Shown: positions 1 through 8,911, counted from the first letter of the stretch. The stretch is DNA of 64,000 bases from Nitrosospira sp. 56-18 (GCA_001899235.1 MKVR01000016.1:18804-82803); one strand, 5' to 3'. Notes: generated from the letters alone by a model not told the origin. Numbers and translations are program-made.

Positions 1-167
1 CCAGTTGTATAGTATATTTCTGCTTCGGTATCTTCTTCATCCTCCTCTCCAATGTGACTTCGATTCCATATCACTCTTGGAAGACGATTTTTCGGGGGAA
101 CCTCAGCCGCGTGAACCCCGGCATTTCGTGTACTCTCAATAGGATCATATCGATGGGCTATCCTCGA
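1..167. other. window edge, no gene seen
   Basis: I see no convincing gene, repeat or RNA here. The open frame that starts at 54 on the + strand runs antisense into the aldehyde dehydrogenase 3' end and has no family resemblance, so it is not called. Confidence 0.6.
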
Positions 168-1574
168 TCAATTGAAAGGAATGGTCCCCCAGGGCGGCGA
201 GCCTGGAGGCGCAACATTGATCAATTTCTCGTTGATAAATTCGCCGAAGCCCAGTTCCGACAGTTCTCGGCCAAAACCTGAATTCTTGATACCGCCGAAC
301 GGGAGTTGCGCTGCCGTCCATACCGGCTGATTGATGAAGACCATGCCGCTCTCGATCTTTGCGGCGACCTTGCGGCCATGCTCGGTGTCAGCCGTGAATA
401 CCGAGGCGCCGAGCCCATACGGCGTGGCGTTTGCCAGGCGGACAGCCTCATTTTCATTCTCGACAACCTGGAAAGAGACAACCGGGCCAAATAACTCCTG
501 AACATGAACTGGGTTATCCTCGCTGATCCCGGCCAGCACCGTCGGCTCCAGGTAAAATCCGTGGCAATCGATTCTCTCTCCGCCGAATACCACCTTCCCT
601 CCTTCCTTCCTGGCAAGCTGAATTTGGTCCAGGAGAAGATTCAATGCTTTCTCCGAAGCAAGCGGCCCCAGGGTGGTGGCAGGATCACTGGGATCCCCGG
701 CCTTCAACGAAGCCATGCGTTGGATGAAACCATCCAGGAAAATCTCTCCCCGCTCCTTGCCGATGACAATGATACGTTTTGAACCAACGCAGCATTGCCC
801 TGCATTGAACATTCTGCCAAACAGGGCGGCATCGAGCGTGGATTCCATGGGGGCATCTTCAAGCACGATCAGCGGGTCGCTCCCTCCCAGCTCCATCACG
901 GATTTCTTGAGGCTGCGGCCAGCACGCCCGGCCACTGCCGCGCCTGCGCGCTCGCTGCCGGTCAGGGTGATGCCCCGAATGCGGGGGTCCTCGATCAGCC
1001 TTTCGATCTGTTGAATACTGGCGAAGATGTTCGTGTAGACACCGGTTGGTGCGCCGGCTTCCTCGAAAAGACGGGCAAAAGCCAGTGCCGATTGGGGAAC
1101 GATTTCGGCGTGCTTGAGAAGCAGCACATTGCCCAGCATCAATTGCGGCCCGGCTACCCGGGCGACCTGATAGTAGGGAAAGTTCCATGGCTCGATGCCA
1201 AGCAGAACCCCGATCGGCTCGATATGCAATTCAGCCCCGGGAGATTCGGAAATCAGGCGTGGTTCCAGGTAATGCTCGGCTTTCTCTGCATAGTAATCCA
1301 GGATATCGGCGGAAAGAGCCACTTCTGCGCGCGCTTCAGCGATAAGCTTGCCCATCTCCAACGTCAGATATTGGCTGTATTCTTCACTTCTTTTCCGAAG
1401 AATGGCAGCCGCGGCGGACATGATCTTGCTACGCCCGGCTACGGAATGGTGCCGCCAATCACTGTGGAAAGCCTCGTGGGCATTCGCAACTGCGATCTCC
1501 AATTCCTGATCGGAAATACCTGGATAAATCTTGATCAGCTTGCCTGTTGCCGGATTAATCGTTTGATAAACCAT
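168..1574 (-). CDS. NAD(P)-dependent succinate-semialdehyde dehydrogenase-like aldehyde dehydrogenase
   Basis: Aldehyde dehydrogenase superfamily, GabD/YneI-like, 468 residues, the usual length. Such enzymes oxidise succinic semialdehyde or similar aldehydes to the acid in the cytoplasm. The catalytic cysteine motif FNAGQCCVGSKR, the general-base glutamate in VMELGGSDP and the substrate-binding EPWNFPYYQ are all visible. A longer frame opens at 1658, but I start at 1574: an ideal GGAGGT Shine-Dalgarno lies 5 nt upstream of that ATG and the extra 28 residues look non-coding. It follows the tautomerase gene on the same strand after a 139 bp gap, so both may serve one carbonyl-compound pathway under the nearby LysR regulator (inference). 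The exact substrate cannot be read from sequence. Confidence 0.9.
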   Translation of the reverse strand: MVYQTINPATGKLIKIYPGISDQELEIAVANAHEAFHSDWRHHSVAGRSKIMSAAAAILRKRSEEYSQYLTLEMGKLIAEARAEVALSADILDYYAEKAEHYLEPRLISESPGAELHIEPIGVLLGIEPWNFPYYQVARVAGPQLMLGNVLLLKHAEIVPQSALAFARLFEEAGAPTGVYTNIFASIQQIERLIEDPRIRGITLTGSERAGAAVAGRAGRSLKKSVMELGGSDPLIVLEDAPMESTLDAALFGRMFNAGQCCVGSKRIIVIGKERGEIFLDGFIQRMASLKAGDPSDPATTLGPLASEKALNLLLDQIQLARKEGGKVVFGGERIDCHGFYLEPTVLAGISEDNPVHVQELFGPVVSFQVVENENEAVRLANATPYGLGASVFTADTEHGRKVAAKIESGMVFINQPVWTAAQLPFGGIKNSGFGRELSELGFGEFINEKLINVAPPGSPPWGTIPFN

Positions 1575-1713
1575 GGTACCTCCATCGGCTGGATGTGGAT
1601 GAGTGCGCCCATCCTCACGGAAAGATCGGGATGATGAGTTCGTATTCTTTGACTGCATGTATGCCGCCGGACTCAGGGAAACTGGCCGCCCGAACGAGGA
1701 CGGCCGTCTGCAT

Positions 1714-2193
1714 CTAGCTATCCGTTATTCCCGGAGTAAACAACAGGTTGACAGGGAGCTTTTCCGCCGAAGTGTAGGGGCTCGCCTTGTTTTCCTTGAC
1801 CCATCTCTTCTCGGCCACGGATTCGAAAGGAGGTGGAATTTCTCCCTGGAGCGACCAAAGATCGAAAGGTGTCTCGTCGATGGAGATCTCCCAGTCGTAG
1901 CCCCTCTCCTTTACGAAGGGGGCAATAAGCTCGTCCAGCGTTCTCACCCACCATTCCCGCATGACCGGGCCGGGCACCGTCCTCGCAATTTGATCGACCT
2001 TGAAGCGGATAAATTTGTTATTCGGCTCGCCGCCCACAAAACATGAATCCTTGGCTATTTCCTCGAAAATGACGACCACATAGAACTTCGGGATAGGAAC
2101 GCGCGCATACATGCCGGTAATCTTTTCCGAGAGATCTTTCTTATCTTGAGCGGTATATGTTCCAGCGGGGTGATAAACTTTCCATAATGGCAT
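1714..2193 (-). CDS. tautomerase superfamily protein (Tautomerase_3, cis-CaaD-like)
   Basis: A 159-residue protein starting Met-Pro, so processing exposes Pro1, the catalytic base of the tautomerase superfamily. MPLWKVYHP, PKFYVVVIFEE and FIRFKVDQIARTV match the Tautomerase_3 group, which includes cis-3-chloroacrylic acid dehalogenase relatives and is about twice the length of 4-oxalocrotonate tautomerase subunits. The arginines after NNKF fit the substrate-carboxylate-binding pair of the family (by analogy). The start is supported by AGGAG about 8 nt upstream. It is divergent from a LysR gene with a palindromic operator in the 147 bp between them, and probably leads a unit with the aldehyde dehydrogenase downstream. 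Confidence 0.85.
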   Translation of the reverse strand: MPLWKVYHPAGTYTAQDKKDLSEKITGMYARVPIPKFYVVVIFEEIAKDSCFVGGEPNNKFIRFKVDQIARTVPGPVMREWWVRTLDELIAPFVKERGYDWEISIDETPFDLWSLQGEIPPPFESVAEKRWVKENKASPYTSAEKLPVNLLFTPGITDS

Positions 2194-2235
2194 GATTCTT
2201 CTCCTGAAATTGACACTTTATTTGAGATGGTTGCT

Positions 2236-2252
2236 ACTTGCTATCAGCAAGT
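2236..2252. promoter_or_regulatory. LysR-type operator (T-N11-A palindrome)
   Basis: A perfect 6 bp inverted repeat, ACTTGC-TATCA-GCAAGT, includes the canonical LysR core T-N11-A. It lies in the divergent spacer between the tautomerase and LysR genes, 43 bp from the tautomerase start. Symmetry and position support autoregulation plus control of the tautomerase; no binding data are implied. Confidence 0.65.
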
Positions 2253-2340
2253 TGTTGAAGTATGGGCCGGAAGATGAAAGACGTGTAGTCTGCTAAATTA
2301 GCTCTTGGTGTTCTATTTCTAGAACGATGAGGTAGATCCT

Positions 2341-3246
2341 GTGCAAGACCTGAATGACCTTTACTATTACGTCCAGGCCGTGGATCATGGCGGCTTTGCC
2401 CCGGCAGGTCGGGCGCTGGGCATACCGAAATCGAAGCTCAGCCGCCGCATCGCCGAACTGGAAGAACGCTTGGGTGTACGCCTCATCCAGCGTTCGACAC
2501 GTCACTTCGCCGTTACCGAAGCCGGACAGACTTATTACATGCATTGCAAGGCGATGCTGGTGGAAGCCGAGGCAGCCCAGGAAGCAATAGACACGCTGAA
2601 AGCCGAGCCCAGGGGTGTAATCCGGGTGACATGCCCCATACCGCTGCTGAGTACTTATGCGGGGCCGATGCTGGCCGAATTCATGGCGCGCTATCCGCAC
2701 GTCACCGTGTATCTGGAGGCGACCAACCGGCGTATCGATCTGGTCAGCGAATCGGTAGACGTGGCCCTTCGCGTGCGGCCGCTACCATTGGAGGATAGTG
2801 ATCTGGTCATGCGCGTCCTGGCTGATCTGAGCCAATGTCTGGTGGCCAGTCCCGCTCTTGTCCAACGGTTCGGCTTCCCTCTTGCGCCAACTGCCTTGAC
2901 CGGTTGGCCGAGCCTGGGCTTGGGGGCCGCGCAACAAATCCATAGCTGGGTGCTGCATGGGCCGGATGGCGCACACGTAACGCATCATCACCTGCCACGC
3001 TTCGTGACGACGGACATGATTGCGCTGAGAGATGCCGCGGTGGCCGGTGTGGGGATAGTGCAACTGCCGGTGATCGTAGCACGGGATCAGCTGGAGGCTG
3101 GCTTACTCGTCAGGCTTGTGCCGGACTGGGCGCCGCGCCGGGAAATCATTCATGCGGTGTTTCCGTCTCGGCGCGGTCTTCTGCCATCCGTGCGGACGTT
3201 GATCGATTTTCTCTCCCAGCATTTCGAGATGCTGCGTGAGAACTAG
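2341..3246 (+). CDS. LysR-family transcriptional regulator
   Basis: A 301-residue LysR regulator. Residues 1-60 form the winged helix-turn-helix (DLNDLYYYVQAVDHGGFAPAGRALGIPKSKLSRRIAELE) and the rest is the periplasmic-binding-protein-like effector domain. The start is GTG preceded by GATGAGG. It is divergent from the tautomerase with a T-N11-A palindrome between them, so it probably controls that gene and itself. The closest groups I recognise are LysR proteins beside quinone-reductase or hydrolase genes; the effector is unknown. Confidence 0.92.
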   Translation: MQDLNDLYYYVQAVDHGGFAPAGRALGIPKSKLSRRIAELEERLGVRLIQRSTRHFAVTEAGQTYYMHCKAMLVEAEAAQEAIDTLKAEPRGVIRVTCPIPLLSTYAGPMLAEFMARYPHVTVYLEATNRRIDLVSESVDVALRVRPLPLEDSDLVMRVLADLSQCLVASPALVQRFGFPLAPTALTGWPSLGLGAAQQIHSWVLHGPDGAHVTHHHLPRFVTTDMIALRDAAVAGVGIVQLPVIVARDQLEAGLLVRLVPDWAPRREIIHAVFPSRRGLLPSVRTLIDFLSQHFEMLREN

Positions 3247-3376
3247 ACCTTGTGGGTACTGGCCGAGAAAATATGCGCGAGCTGAAGGCATAACCGGACA
3301 AAGGACGGCGCAGCCGCAAGGTTGCGCCATTTGAATCAATCCAATCATCAGCACGTTTTTCGGAATTATAATTCAC

Positions 3377-3592
3377 ATGTACTGGCGTGATCATGCGCCG
3401 CCCCATTTCCACGCGATTTATGCGGAGGATGAAATAGTGATCGACATCCGTACGCTCAAAACGCTTAAAGGCACCATGTCACCCAGGGCGCTGGCACTGA
3501 TACTGGAATGGGCGCAGGAACACCGCGCCGAACTCATGGAGGATTGGGAATTATGTCAACGCAGGCAGTTAAAGATACCGCCGCTTCGGTAG
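3377..3592 (+). CDS. DUF4160 family protein, 5' end degraded
   Basis: The frame MYWRDHAPPHFHAIYAEDE is a clear DUF4160 signature. Members usually begin about 13 residues earlier with Met-Pro-Thr-Ile-Ser. Upstream in this frame the homologous peptide NPIISTFFGIIIH is still present (from 3338), but the expected initiator is AAT and no ATG, GTG or TTG lies between it and the in-frame stop at 3332. The gene therefore uses the internal ATG at 3377 (71 residues), a non-canonical start, or is inactive. It overlaps the DUF2442 gene by 40 nt. DUF4160/DUF2442 pairs are common and have been proposed to be toxin-antitoxin-like; function is unproven. Confidence 0.7.
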   Translation: MYWRDHAPPHFHAIYAEDEIVIDIRTLKTLKGTMSPRALALILEWAQEHRAELMEDWELCQRRQLKIPPLR

Positions 3593-3876
3593 TTCCGCCG
3601 ATCAAGATAACCGCACCGTGGCGGGTGAAGGCAGTTGAAGCGCTCGATGGCTACCGGCTACGCGTGCGCTTCATTGATGGGGTGGAAGGCGAGGTCGATA
3701 TGTCCGGGTTTGTACATGCACCCGACGCCGGTGTATTTGCCGTGCTGGCCGATCCGGACATATTCGCCCAGGCCCATGTCGAACTCGGGGCGGTCACCTG
3801 GCCGGGTGAGCTTGACCTAGCGCCGGACGCCATGCATGACGAGATCGAGAAAAACGGAATCTGGATTCTGAAATAA
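3553..3876 (+). CDS. DUF2442 family protein
   Basis: A 107-residue protein from the ATG at 3553 (the frame stays open from 3508, but the upstream part is antisense-like DUF4160 overlap). The core WRVKAVEALDGYRLRVRFIDGVEGEVDMSG is typical of DUF2442, a small beta-rich family usually encoded beside DUF4160. C-terminal residues are conserved in style (APDAMHDEI). The overlap with the preceding gene implies translational coupling. Biochemical role unknown; a two-gene addiction module is one hypothesis from genomic association. Confidence 0.8.
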   Translation: MSTQAVKDTAASVVPPIKITAPWRVKAVEALDGYRLRVRFIDGVEGEVDMSGFVHAPDAGVFAVLADPDIFAQAHVELGAVTWPGELDLAPDAMHDEIEKNGIWILK

Positions 3877-3919
3877 ACGCGGGCGCGGCTATCTACTTCC
3901 CCCTGTTGAGGCAAATCCA

Positions 3920-4796
3920 ATGAAAACCGTCAGTATCAAGAATCACTGCTGGGATATCGCGGCTGATATCCATTTCCCGCCCAGTTTCGACGAAATGAAG
4001 AAATACCCAGCCATCATCAGTGCCCACCCGATCGGCAGCTGCGCTGGCCCAAGGGGGCTTCATCGTCATCGCTTTCGATGCGAGCTTCCAGGGCGCCAGC
4101 GGCGGCGAACCCCGCTTCATCGAAGACCCCACGCGGCGCGTTGAGGATTTTCGCGTGGTCGCGGACTATCTGATGACGCTTTCGTACGTCGACGAGAACC
4201 GTATCGGCGTGCTCGGCCTCTGCGGTGGCGGCGGCTACTCCATCAATGCCGCGATGACCGAACGCCGCATCAAGGCGGTGGGGTCCATCACGGGTGTGAA
4301 CTACGGCCGGCTGATGCGGGAAGGATTCAGCGCGTACGACCCCATCGGGGCGCTGGAAGCCATGGCCAGGCAACGCGCCGCCGAAGTCCGCGGCGGCAAG
4401 GAATGCGTCGACAACTTCCTGCCGGCCTCCGTGGAAGAAGGAAAGAAGCGTGGTATTACCGATATCGACGTGTTGGGTGCCACGGATTATTACAAGACCT
4501 CCCGCGGCCAGAAGCCGCATGGCGCCACCCGCGCACTCTTTTCGCACAGTGCCCCCGCGATGGGTTGGGATGCGTTCCATCTCGCCGAGGTGCTGCTCAC
4601 TCAGCCGCTAATGGTGGTCATCGGCGACAAAGTCGGAGGATTCGGCGCGTACCGGGATGGTTGCGAAATCATTGGCAGGGCGGCATCGAAGAAGAAAGAA
4701 CTGGTAGTGCTGGAAGGCTGGTCGCATTACGACCTATATGACCAGCCCGAACCGGTCCGTCAGTCCCTCGCCAAGCTGGTGCCCTTCTATATATAA
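3920..4796 (+). pseudogene. alpha/beta hydrolase (dienelactone-hydrolase-like), disrupted by internal deletion
   Basis: Frame 1 (from 3920) encodes the expected N-terminus MKTVSIKNHCWDIAADIHFP through SAHPIGSC, then runs out of homology. From about 4047 a second frame continues with ALAQGGFIVIAFDASFQGASGG to the normal C-terminus YI at 4796. Intact relatives, as I remember them, have roughly a dozen further residues between those points, so the junction looks like a small out-of-frame deletion. The downstream part keeps the nucleophile-elbow-like GLCGGGG (Cys) and the C-terminal histidine in GWSHYD. The 3' part could be translated from 4020 but would lack the first strand and oxyanion region, so activity is doubtful. 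A sequencing error at the junction is the alternative. Confidence 0.75.
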
Positions 4797-4853
4797 AGAG
4801 AACCTTTGACTTCCGTACCGATCGCATATTCGCTCTTGATGACAGCCCATCGA

Positions 4854-5891
4854 TTAAATGGGCACCCCCTCGATTACGCTATATGCCGATTTAGTTGGAA
4901 CGATTCTGGTCAAATTGAAACCTGATTGGTTGAACAGTTCACGATATTCGGCTTCGGTGCGCTCATAAGAATGGAGCAGTACCAGCATTTCCAGATCCAT
5001 CAGCTTACTAAACGAAGGTGCGTTGCCTTCTGGAATCACCATCTCCACGACAAGAAGCCTGCCTTCCCTTGACATCTGCCGGCGGCAGCATTGGAGGATT
5101 GTCGATGCACGCTCCTCGTTCCAGTCATGGATGATGTGCTTCATGATGTAGGCGTCTCCACCTGCTGGAACCGAGGTAAAGAAATCACCGGCGACTGCTT
5201 CACAGCGTTGCGACAGTCCGCGCGCAGCGATAGCCTCTTTTGTTCCCGTGATGACGGAAGACGCGTCGATGAGTATTCCATTCATTTGCGGGTATTTTTC
5301 CAGGATTGAGCAAAGAAGCATGCCATGGCCGCCTCCTACATCGACGAGCGTGTTGATCCCCGAAAAATCATAACCATCGATGATTGCCGCACTGGCTGCG
5401 GTACTGATGCTGGTCATGGCGTCATTGAAAACCTGGGCTGGGCCGGTATTCTCGCCGAGATAATCGAAGTAGGCCTTGCCGTAAATTCTTTCGAAGGCCG
5501 GAAGGCCAGACTGAGTGCTACCGAAAAGATCACCCCATGCTCGCCAGTGCCAATCCGCTCCGATGAAAATAGAAAAATCACGCAGACTGTTGGGCGTATT
5601 GCTACGCAAAGGTTCGGCTAACGCAGTCAGGCTGAAGCGTCCCGCAGCGTCTTCAGCAAAAATGCCGACGCTGGCAAGCGCGCGCAGGATGCGATAGAGA
5701 GGACGTACCTGGGTTCCGGTCGCCTGCGCCAGTTCATCGACGGTTTTCGCCCCATCATTGAGCAAATCGGCGAGATTTAACCTTGCCGCGACGGATATCG
5801 CTTGTGTAGTCATAAACCCGAAGATCATCTGCATCAATTGCGCTGCCGGTGGAATTTCTGCGGAAATCTGCTCAGGCTCGTCGTGTGACAT
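4854..5891 (-). CDS. SAM-dependent O-methyltransferase (Methyltransf_2 family)
   Basis: 345 residues. An N-terminal winged-helix dimerisation domain (about 15-95: GFMTTQAISVAARLNLADLLNDGAKTV is its first helix pair) precedes a class I SAM-binding fold with LVDVGGGHGM as motif I and a catalytic-region HIIHDWNEE. This is the architecture of acetylserotonin, hydroxyneurosporene and antibiotic O-methyltransferases. The start is supported by AGAGGA 7 nt upstream. No biosynthetic partner lies beside it except a small cysteine-rich frame upstream on the same strand (6068-6280), so the substrate is unknown. Confidence 0.87.
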   Translation of the reverse strand: MSHDEPEQISAEIPPAAQLMQMIFGFMTTQAISVAARLNLADLLNDGAKTVDELAQATGTQVRPLYRILRALASVGIFAEDAAGRFSLTALAEPLRSNTPNSLRDFSIFIGADWHWRAWGDLFGSTQSGLPAFERIYGKAYFDYLGENTGPAQVFNDAMTSISTAASAAIIDGYDFSGINTLVDVGGGHGMLLCSILEKYPQMNGILIDASSVITGTKEAIAARGLSQRCEAVAGDFFTSVPAGGDAYIMKHIIHDWNEERASTILQCCRRQMSREGRLLVVEMVIPEGNAPSFSKLMDLEMLVLLHSYERTEAEYRELFNQSGFNLTRIVPTKSAYSVIEGVPI

Positions 5892-6509
5892 TTATTTTCC
5901 TCTCGGGAAGTGAGTAAAAATTATTCCAGATAGTATTGCATCAGCAAGAATATTACTCACATCTTCCCTTGGTTGGGGTGCATACATGTATGCGGTTCAA
6001 GGGTCATCAAGGTTTAAAATTACTTGCACAAGCAGCTAATGAAGCAAGCAGCTAATGAAGCAAGCAGCTAATGAAGCAAGCAGCAATAGCAGGGCTGTTC
6101 CAAGCTCGAATAGCCCCATGCACCATTACCCATTTCTGGTTCAAGCTCGAGTATATCCAATACTTCGCCATCCACCGTTGGCTCAAGTTCAAGCAATTTT
6201 GGTCTTCTGGTAAAAATGGGTCGTATAAAATAAGCTTTCAGGATAAGTAAAAGGAGATCGTAAATCAGAAAAATACACATTTACGTGATCGGAGTCGGGT
6301 TCCTCGGTGCGGCCATTCCATACATGCAATCAATGATGGTAGGTCAAGATTTTCTACGCTTTGCGATTTCCGCCATATATATTGCTACTTCGCTTGCTGG
6401 CTGAGAAATTTGGAAAGCCATGATCCATGTGTCCAGAAAGTAGAGCTGCTTCCAACACTTTGGAAAATTCGGAACTGGCAGCAGTGCAGCCGGAGTACGC
6501 AAATAGAGT
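5892..6509. other. 618 bp intergenic region with a 16-bp tandem repeat
   Basis: Between the divergent methyltransferase and the 265-residue hypothetical gene. It contains three and a half tandem copies of a 16 bp unit at 6029-6084 and, on the minus strand, a 70-codon frame (6068-6280) described under findings. No RNA gene or strong promoter was seen. Confidence 0.6.
6029..6084. repeat. 16-bp tandem repeat, 3.5 copies
   Basis: The unit CAAGCAGCTAATGAAG is repeated perfectly at 6029, 6045 and 6061, with a half copy to 6084. The period is not a multiple of three, so it is not a coding repeat. It probably arose by slippage and may vary between strains. Confidence 0.9.
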
Positions 6510-7307
6510 ATGCCGTCGTCGCGTGATTTTTTTAATCAGGCCGAAGCCTGCATCGATAATGAGGATACGGGCCAGGCCAAGGATCTGATCGGGCGGGCGA
6601 TGGCGCTGGGGCCGACGAATGAAGAAATCATCTCGCGGGCCGTGGTTCTGCTTGTGTATATGGAACTCTACAGCAGCGCAAGGAAGGTTTACAAGGATTA
6701 CCGGGAGCGAACCGGATTGGAACTATCCAGTTACACTTATGCCCGTATTATCCAGTGGGAGCAAGAAAACAAGGTGGTGGATGATGTGCCGGTCTTCAAT
6801 CTGGCCGCAGGGCCACTGCGGTTCGTGAGGTTGTCGGAGATGCAGCGCGGGGGCTCCACTCTTGTCAAGACTAACCTTACCGTGGGAGAGCTTGAAGTCT
6901 CCGAGCAGGGGATAAGCATCGTCCAGTCCGGAATAAAGTACAAATATAAATGGAAGGAGATCGCCCGGGCGAGCATCGTGACAAGGATGATACCCAAGGG
7001 CATGAGGTCTAGTACTCCCAATTACTCGCAAAAGATCTACACGCTGGAAGCGCCGGAAGGGAAACGGTTCCAGTTCGACGTCTCTTCAACCTATCCAGAT
7101 TTTGGGGGCGCCTTGCTGCTGCGCGCCATCCTGGAAAAATACCTGGATATGGAATTTATCGACGAGCGCAAGCCCGGCTTCAAGGCAGGAAAGAACGATC
7201 CTATCCTCAACCTGAAGCGTGGCGGCCGCAACAGGATGCTGATGTTTATCGGCGGGGTCATCCTGTTTCTTATATTTTTGGAATTAAACCAACCACCCCC
7301 CAGATAG
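6510..7307 (+). CDS. hypothetical protein with TPR-like N-terminus and C-terminal membrane anchor
   Basis: 265 residues, family not recognised. Residues 1-75 are helical with a TPR-like rhythm (FFNQAEACIDNEDTGQAKDLIGRAMALGP). The middle (about 95-225) looks like a beta-rich PH-like domain (WKEIARASIV, KIYTLEAPEGKRFQFDVSS). The extreme C-terminus has one hydrophobic segment, LMFIGGVILFLIFLEL, preceded by basic residues, so the protein is probably tail-anchored with its bulk in the cytoplasm. The start has no strong ribosome site. Role unknown. Confidence 0.72.
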   Translation: MPSSRDFFNQAEACIDNEDTGQAKDLIGRAMALGPTNEEIISRAVVLLVYMELYSSARKVYKDYRERTGLELSSYTYARIIQWEQENKVVDDVPVFNLAAGPLRFVRLSEMQRGGSTLVKTNLTVGELEVSEQGISIVQSGIKYKYKWKEIARASIVTRMIPKGMRSSTPNYSQKIYTLEAPEGKRFQFDVSSTYPDFGGALLLRAILEKYLDMEFIDERKPGFKAGKNDPILNLKRGGRNRMLMFIGGVILFLIFLELNQPPPR

Positions 7308-7555
7308 GAGTATGCATTCCGCGAGTGCCACCGCCTCATTCTTGCGTCCGGATTTTTCGAGTAGAAAGTCCGATCGCTCATCAATAATGAGTTACCTCAG
7401 CTTAATAAAATTCCTATGAGGATTTCGGGGCTTCAGATCCGAATCAGGAATAATTGCAACTGCATTCACCCTTGATAACCTATTTTATCATGGGTAAAAT
7501 CCTCCCATGAGGGGCGACCGGCGCCGAATTCAACGCAGAAGATGGGTGGGCAGTC

Positions 7556-7837
7556 ATGAGCAATCGCTTCCTGAGGTGGGCCAACACATGGATCGAGGAA
7601 AACATCCCTCCTGGCGCCAATTTCGACATAGAGAGTCATGAAGTAAAGGCAAAGCGGCTGTCGGAGAAACTGTTCGCCGAGGCAGCTGCGGCTAACTTCA
7701 CAAACTTCGAGACCGAAGAGGAGCGGGAGCGCGTTACGCCCCTGGTACTGGCCGCGGTCTCGAACAGCAAAGACTTTGACATCGATGCCTATCATCTCAA
7801 ATCGCAACTTGCGCAGGAGAATGAAGATGGCGACTGA
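7556..7837 (+). CDS. small hypothetical protein (DUF768-like)
   Basis: 93 residues, acidic and helical. The start MSNRFLRWANTWIEENIP resembles short DUF768 proteins of rhizobia, though the match is from memory and tentative. A GGTGGG sequence precedes the ATG. No membrane segment or known motif. It stands alone between the TPR-like gene and a convergent hydrolase. Confidence 0.6.
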   Translation: MSNRFLRWANTWIEENIPPGANFDIESHEVKAKRLSEKLFAEAAAANFTNFETEEERERVTPLVLAAVSNSKDFDIDAYHLKSQLAQENEDGD

Positions 7838-7941
7838 GCCCCGCATGGTTGATCTTCAGGGTGGCATCGCGTTGGTTGCTTGTCAGCTGTATTCATGAAT
7901 ATGTGCGCTCGAACCGGAACATATCGTAGCCAGGCTGCCAG

Positions 7942-8844
7942 CTAATCCTCCCCCCGTATATAGCGGCCGAGGAAGCCCGATATGCGGTCCTCGTATTCCC
8001 TGCCGGCATAGGCGTGCATGTTGAAATGGCCGCCTCCCGGCACGATCCACATCTCTTTCGGTTGCCGCGCGGCATCGAACAGCCGCTCGGTTTCGGCCAC
8101 TTTCGTATGCCTGTCGTCGGTTCCCGAAATCAGCAGCAACGGCGCATCCAGCTCACCTATGCGCGAGATGGGATTCAGCGCCGCTGGTGAAATATCCAGT
8201 CGACGGGATAGCAGCGAAAGCAGGAGCGGGGAAAGCGCGGGACCGGTTTCACCGAGATGCAGTCTCAGCCGGTTTTCCGCCGCTTCTTTGATCGTCGGGT
8301 GCATCGATTCAAGAATCACGGCATCCAGCCTGAAGCCTGGCCTGGCAAGCACGATGGCGGCGGCGCCCAGCGAGACGCCGATTGCGGCAATTTTCTCGGA
8401 GGGGAAATTGTTCCGCAGAAAGGCCAGCGAAGCTTCCACGTCTTCGGATTCACGTGCCCCGAAAGTGATGCGGTCGCCCGGTGTTTCTCCATGAGCCTGA
8501 AGATCGATGAGCAGGGTCCCATAGCCGATCCTGTTCAGGAAACGCGCACGGCCCAGCATTTCCACGCGATTGCTGCGGATGGAGTGGACGAGCAATACCA
8601 TGCCCCGGCCGCGAACCCCGCGAGCCAGCCAGCCGTGCACGCTTCTTTCCGCACTGGCGGTATCGGCGCCATTTCCCTGCGCCGCGGCCATGACGGGGAT
8701 TTGTACCGCCTCGGCAGGAAAACCGGTGGATAGGGTGCTGACCGCAGTGGGCGCCGGGCCGGTCAGCAGTTCGCTCACCCCCATCGCGGCGAGGATCAGC
8801 AGGGCGCAGCAGGCAAAAAGGGAAATGAGAAGCCGGCGGTACAT
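7942..8844 (-). CDS. exported or membrane-anchored alpha/beta hydrolase
   Basis: 300 residues. The N-terminal hydrophobic segment (residues 6-27) is a signal peptide or anchor, so the enzyme acts outside the cytoplasm. The nucleophile elbow GVSLGAA (Ser), a late aspartate in SGTDDRH and the histidine in PGGGHFNMH form the likely catalytic triad, and LLVHSIRSN sits at the oxyanion-hole position. The layout resembles BAAT/FrsA-like and YqkD-type serine hydrolases. No operon partner; substrate unknown. Confidence 0.85.
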   Translation of the reverse strand: MYRRLLISLFACCALLILAAMGVSELLTGPAPTAVSTLSTGFPAEAVQIPVMAAAQGNGADTASAERSVHGWLARGVRGRGMVLLVHSIRSNRVEMLGRARFLNRIGYGTLLIDLQAHGETPGDRITFGARESEDVEASLAFLRNNFPSEKIAAIGVSLGAAAIVLARPGFRLDAVILESMHPTIKEAAENRLRLHLGETGPALSPLLLSLLSRRLDISPAALNPISRIGELDAPLLLISGTDDRHTKVAETERLFDAARQPKEMWIVPGGGHFNMHAYAGREYEDRISGFLGRYIRGED

Positions 8845-8890
8845 GGTCCGAATAGCTTGGAAGAGTGACGGGTGAGGGGACAGGACGAGG

Positions 8891-8911
8891 ATTTGTTCAG
8901 TGCTTCCCTAA
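8891..8911. repeat. short dispersed repeat (TTGTTCAG...CCCTAA type), copy 1
   Basis: The motif TTTGTTCAGTGCTTCCCTAA shares its core with copies near 24509, 57951 and 61708. It overlaps the 3' end of the MetE-like gene. It may be the end of a decayed mobile element or a strain-wide terminal repeat. Confidence 0.5.
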
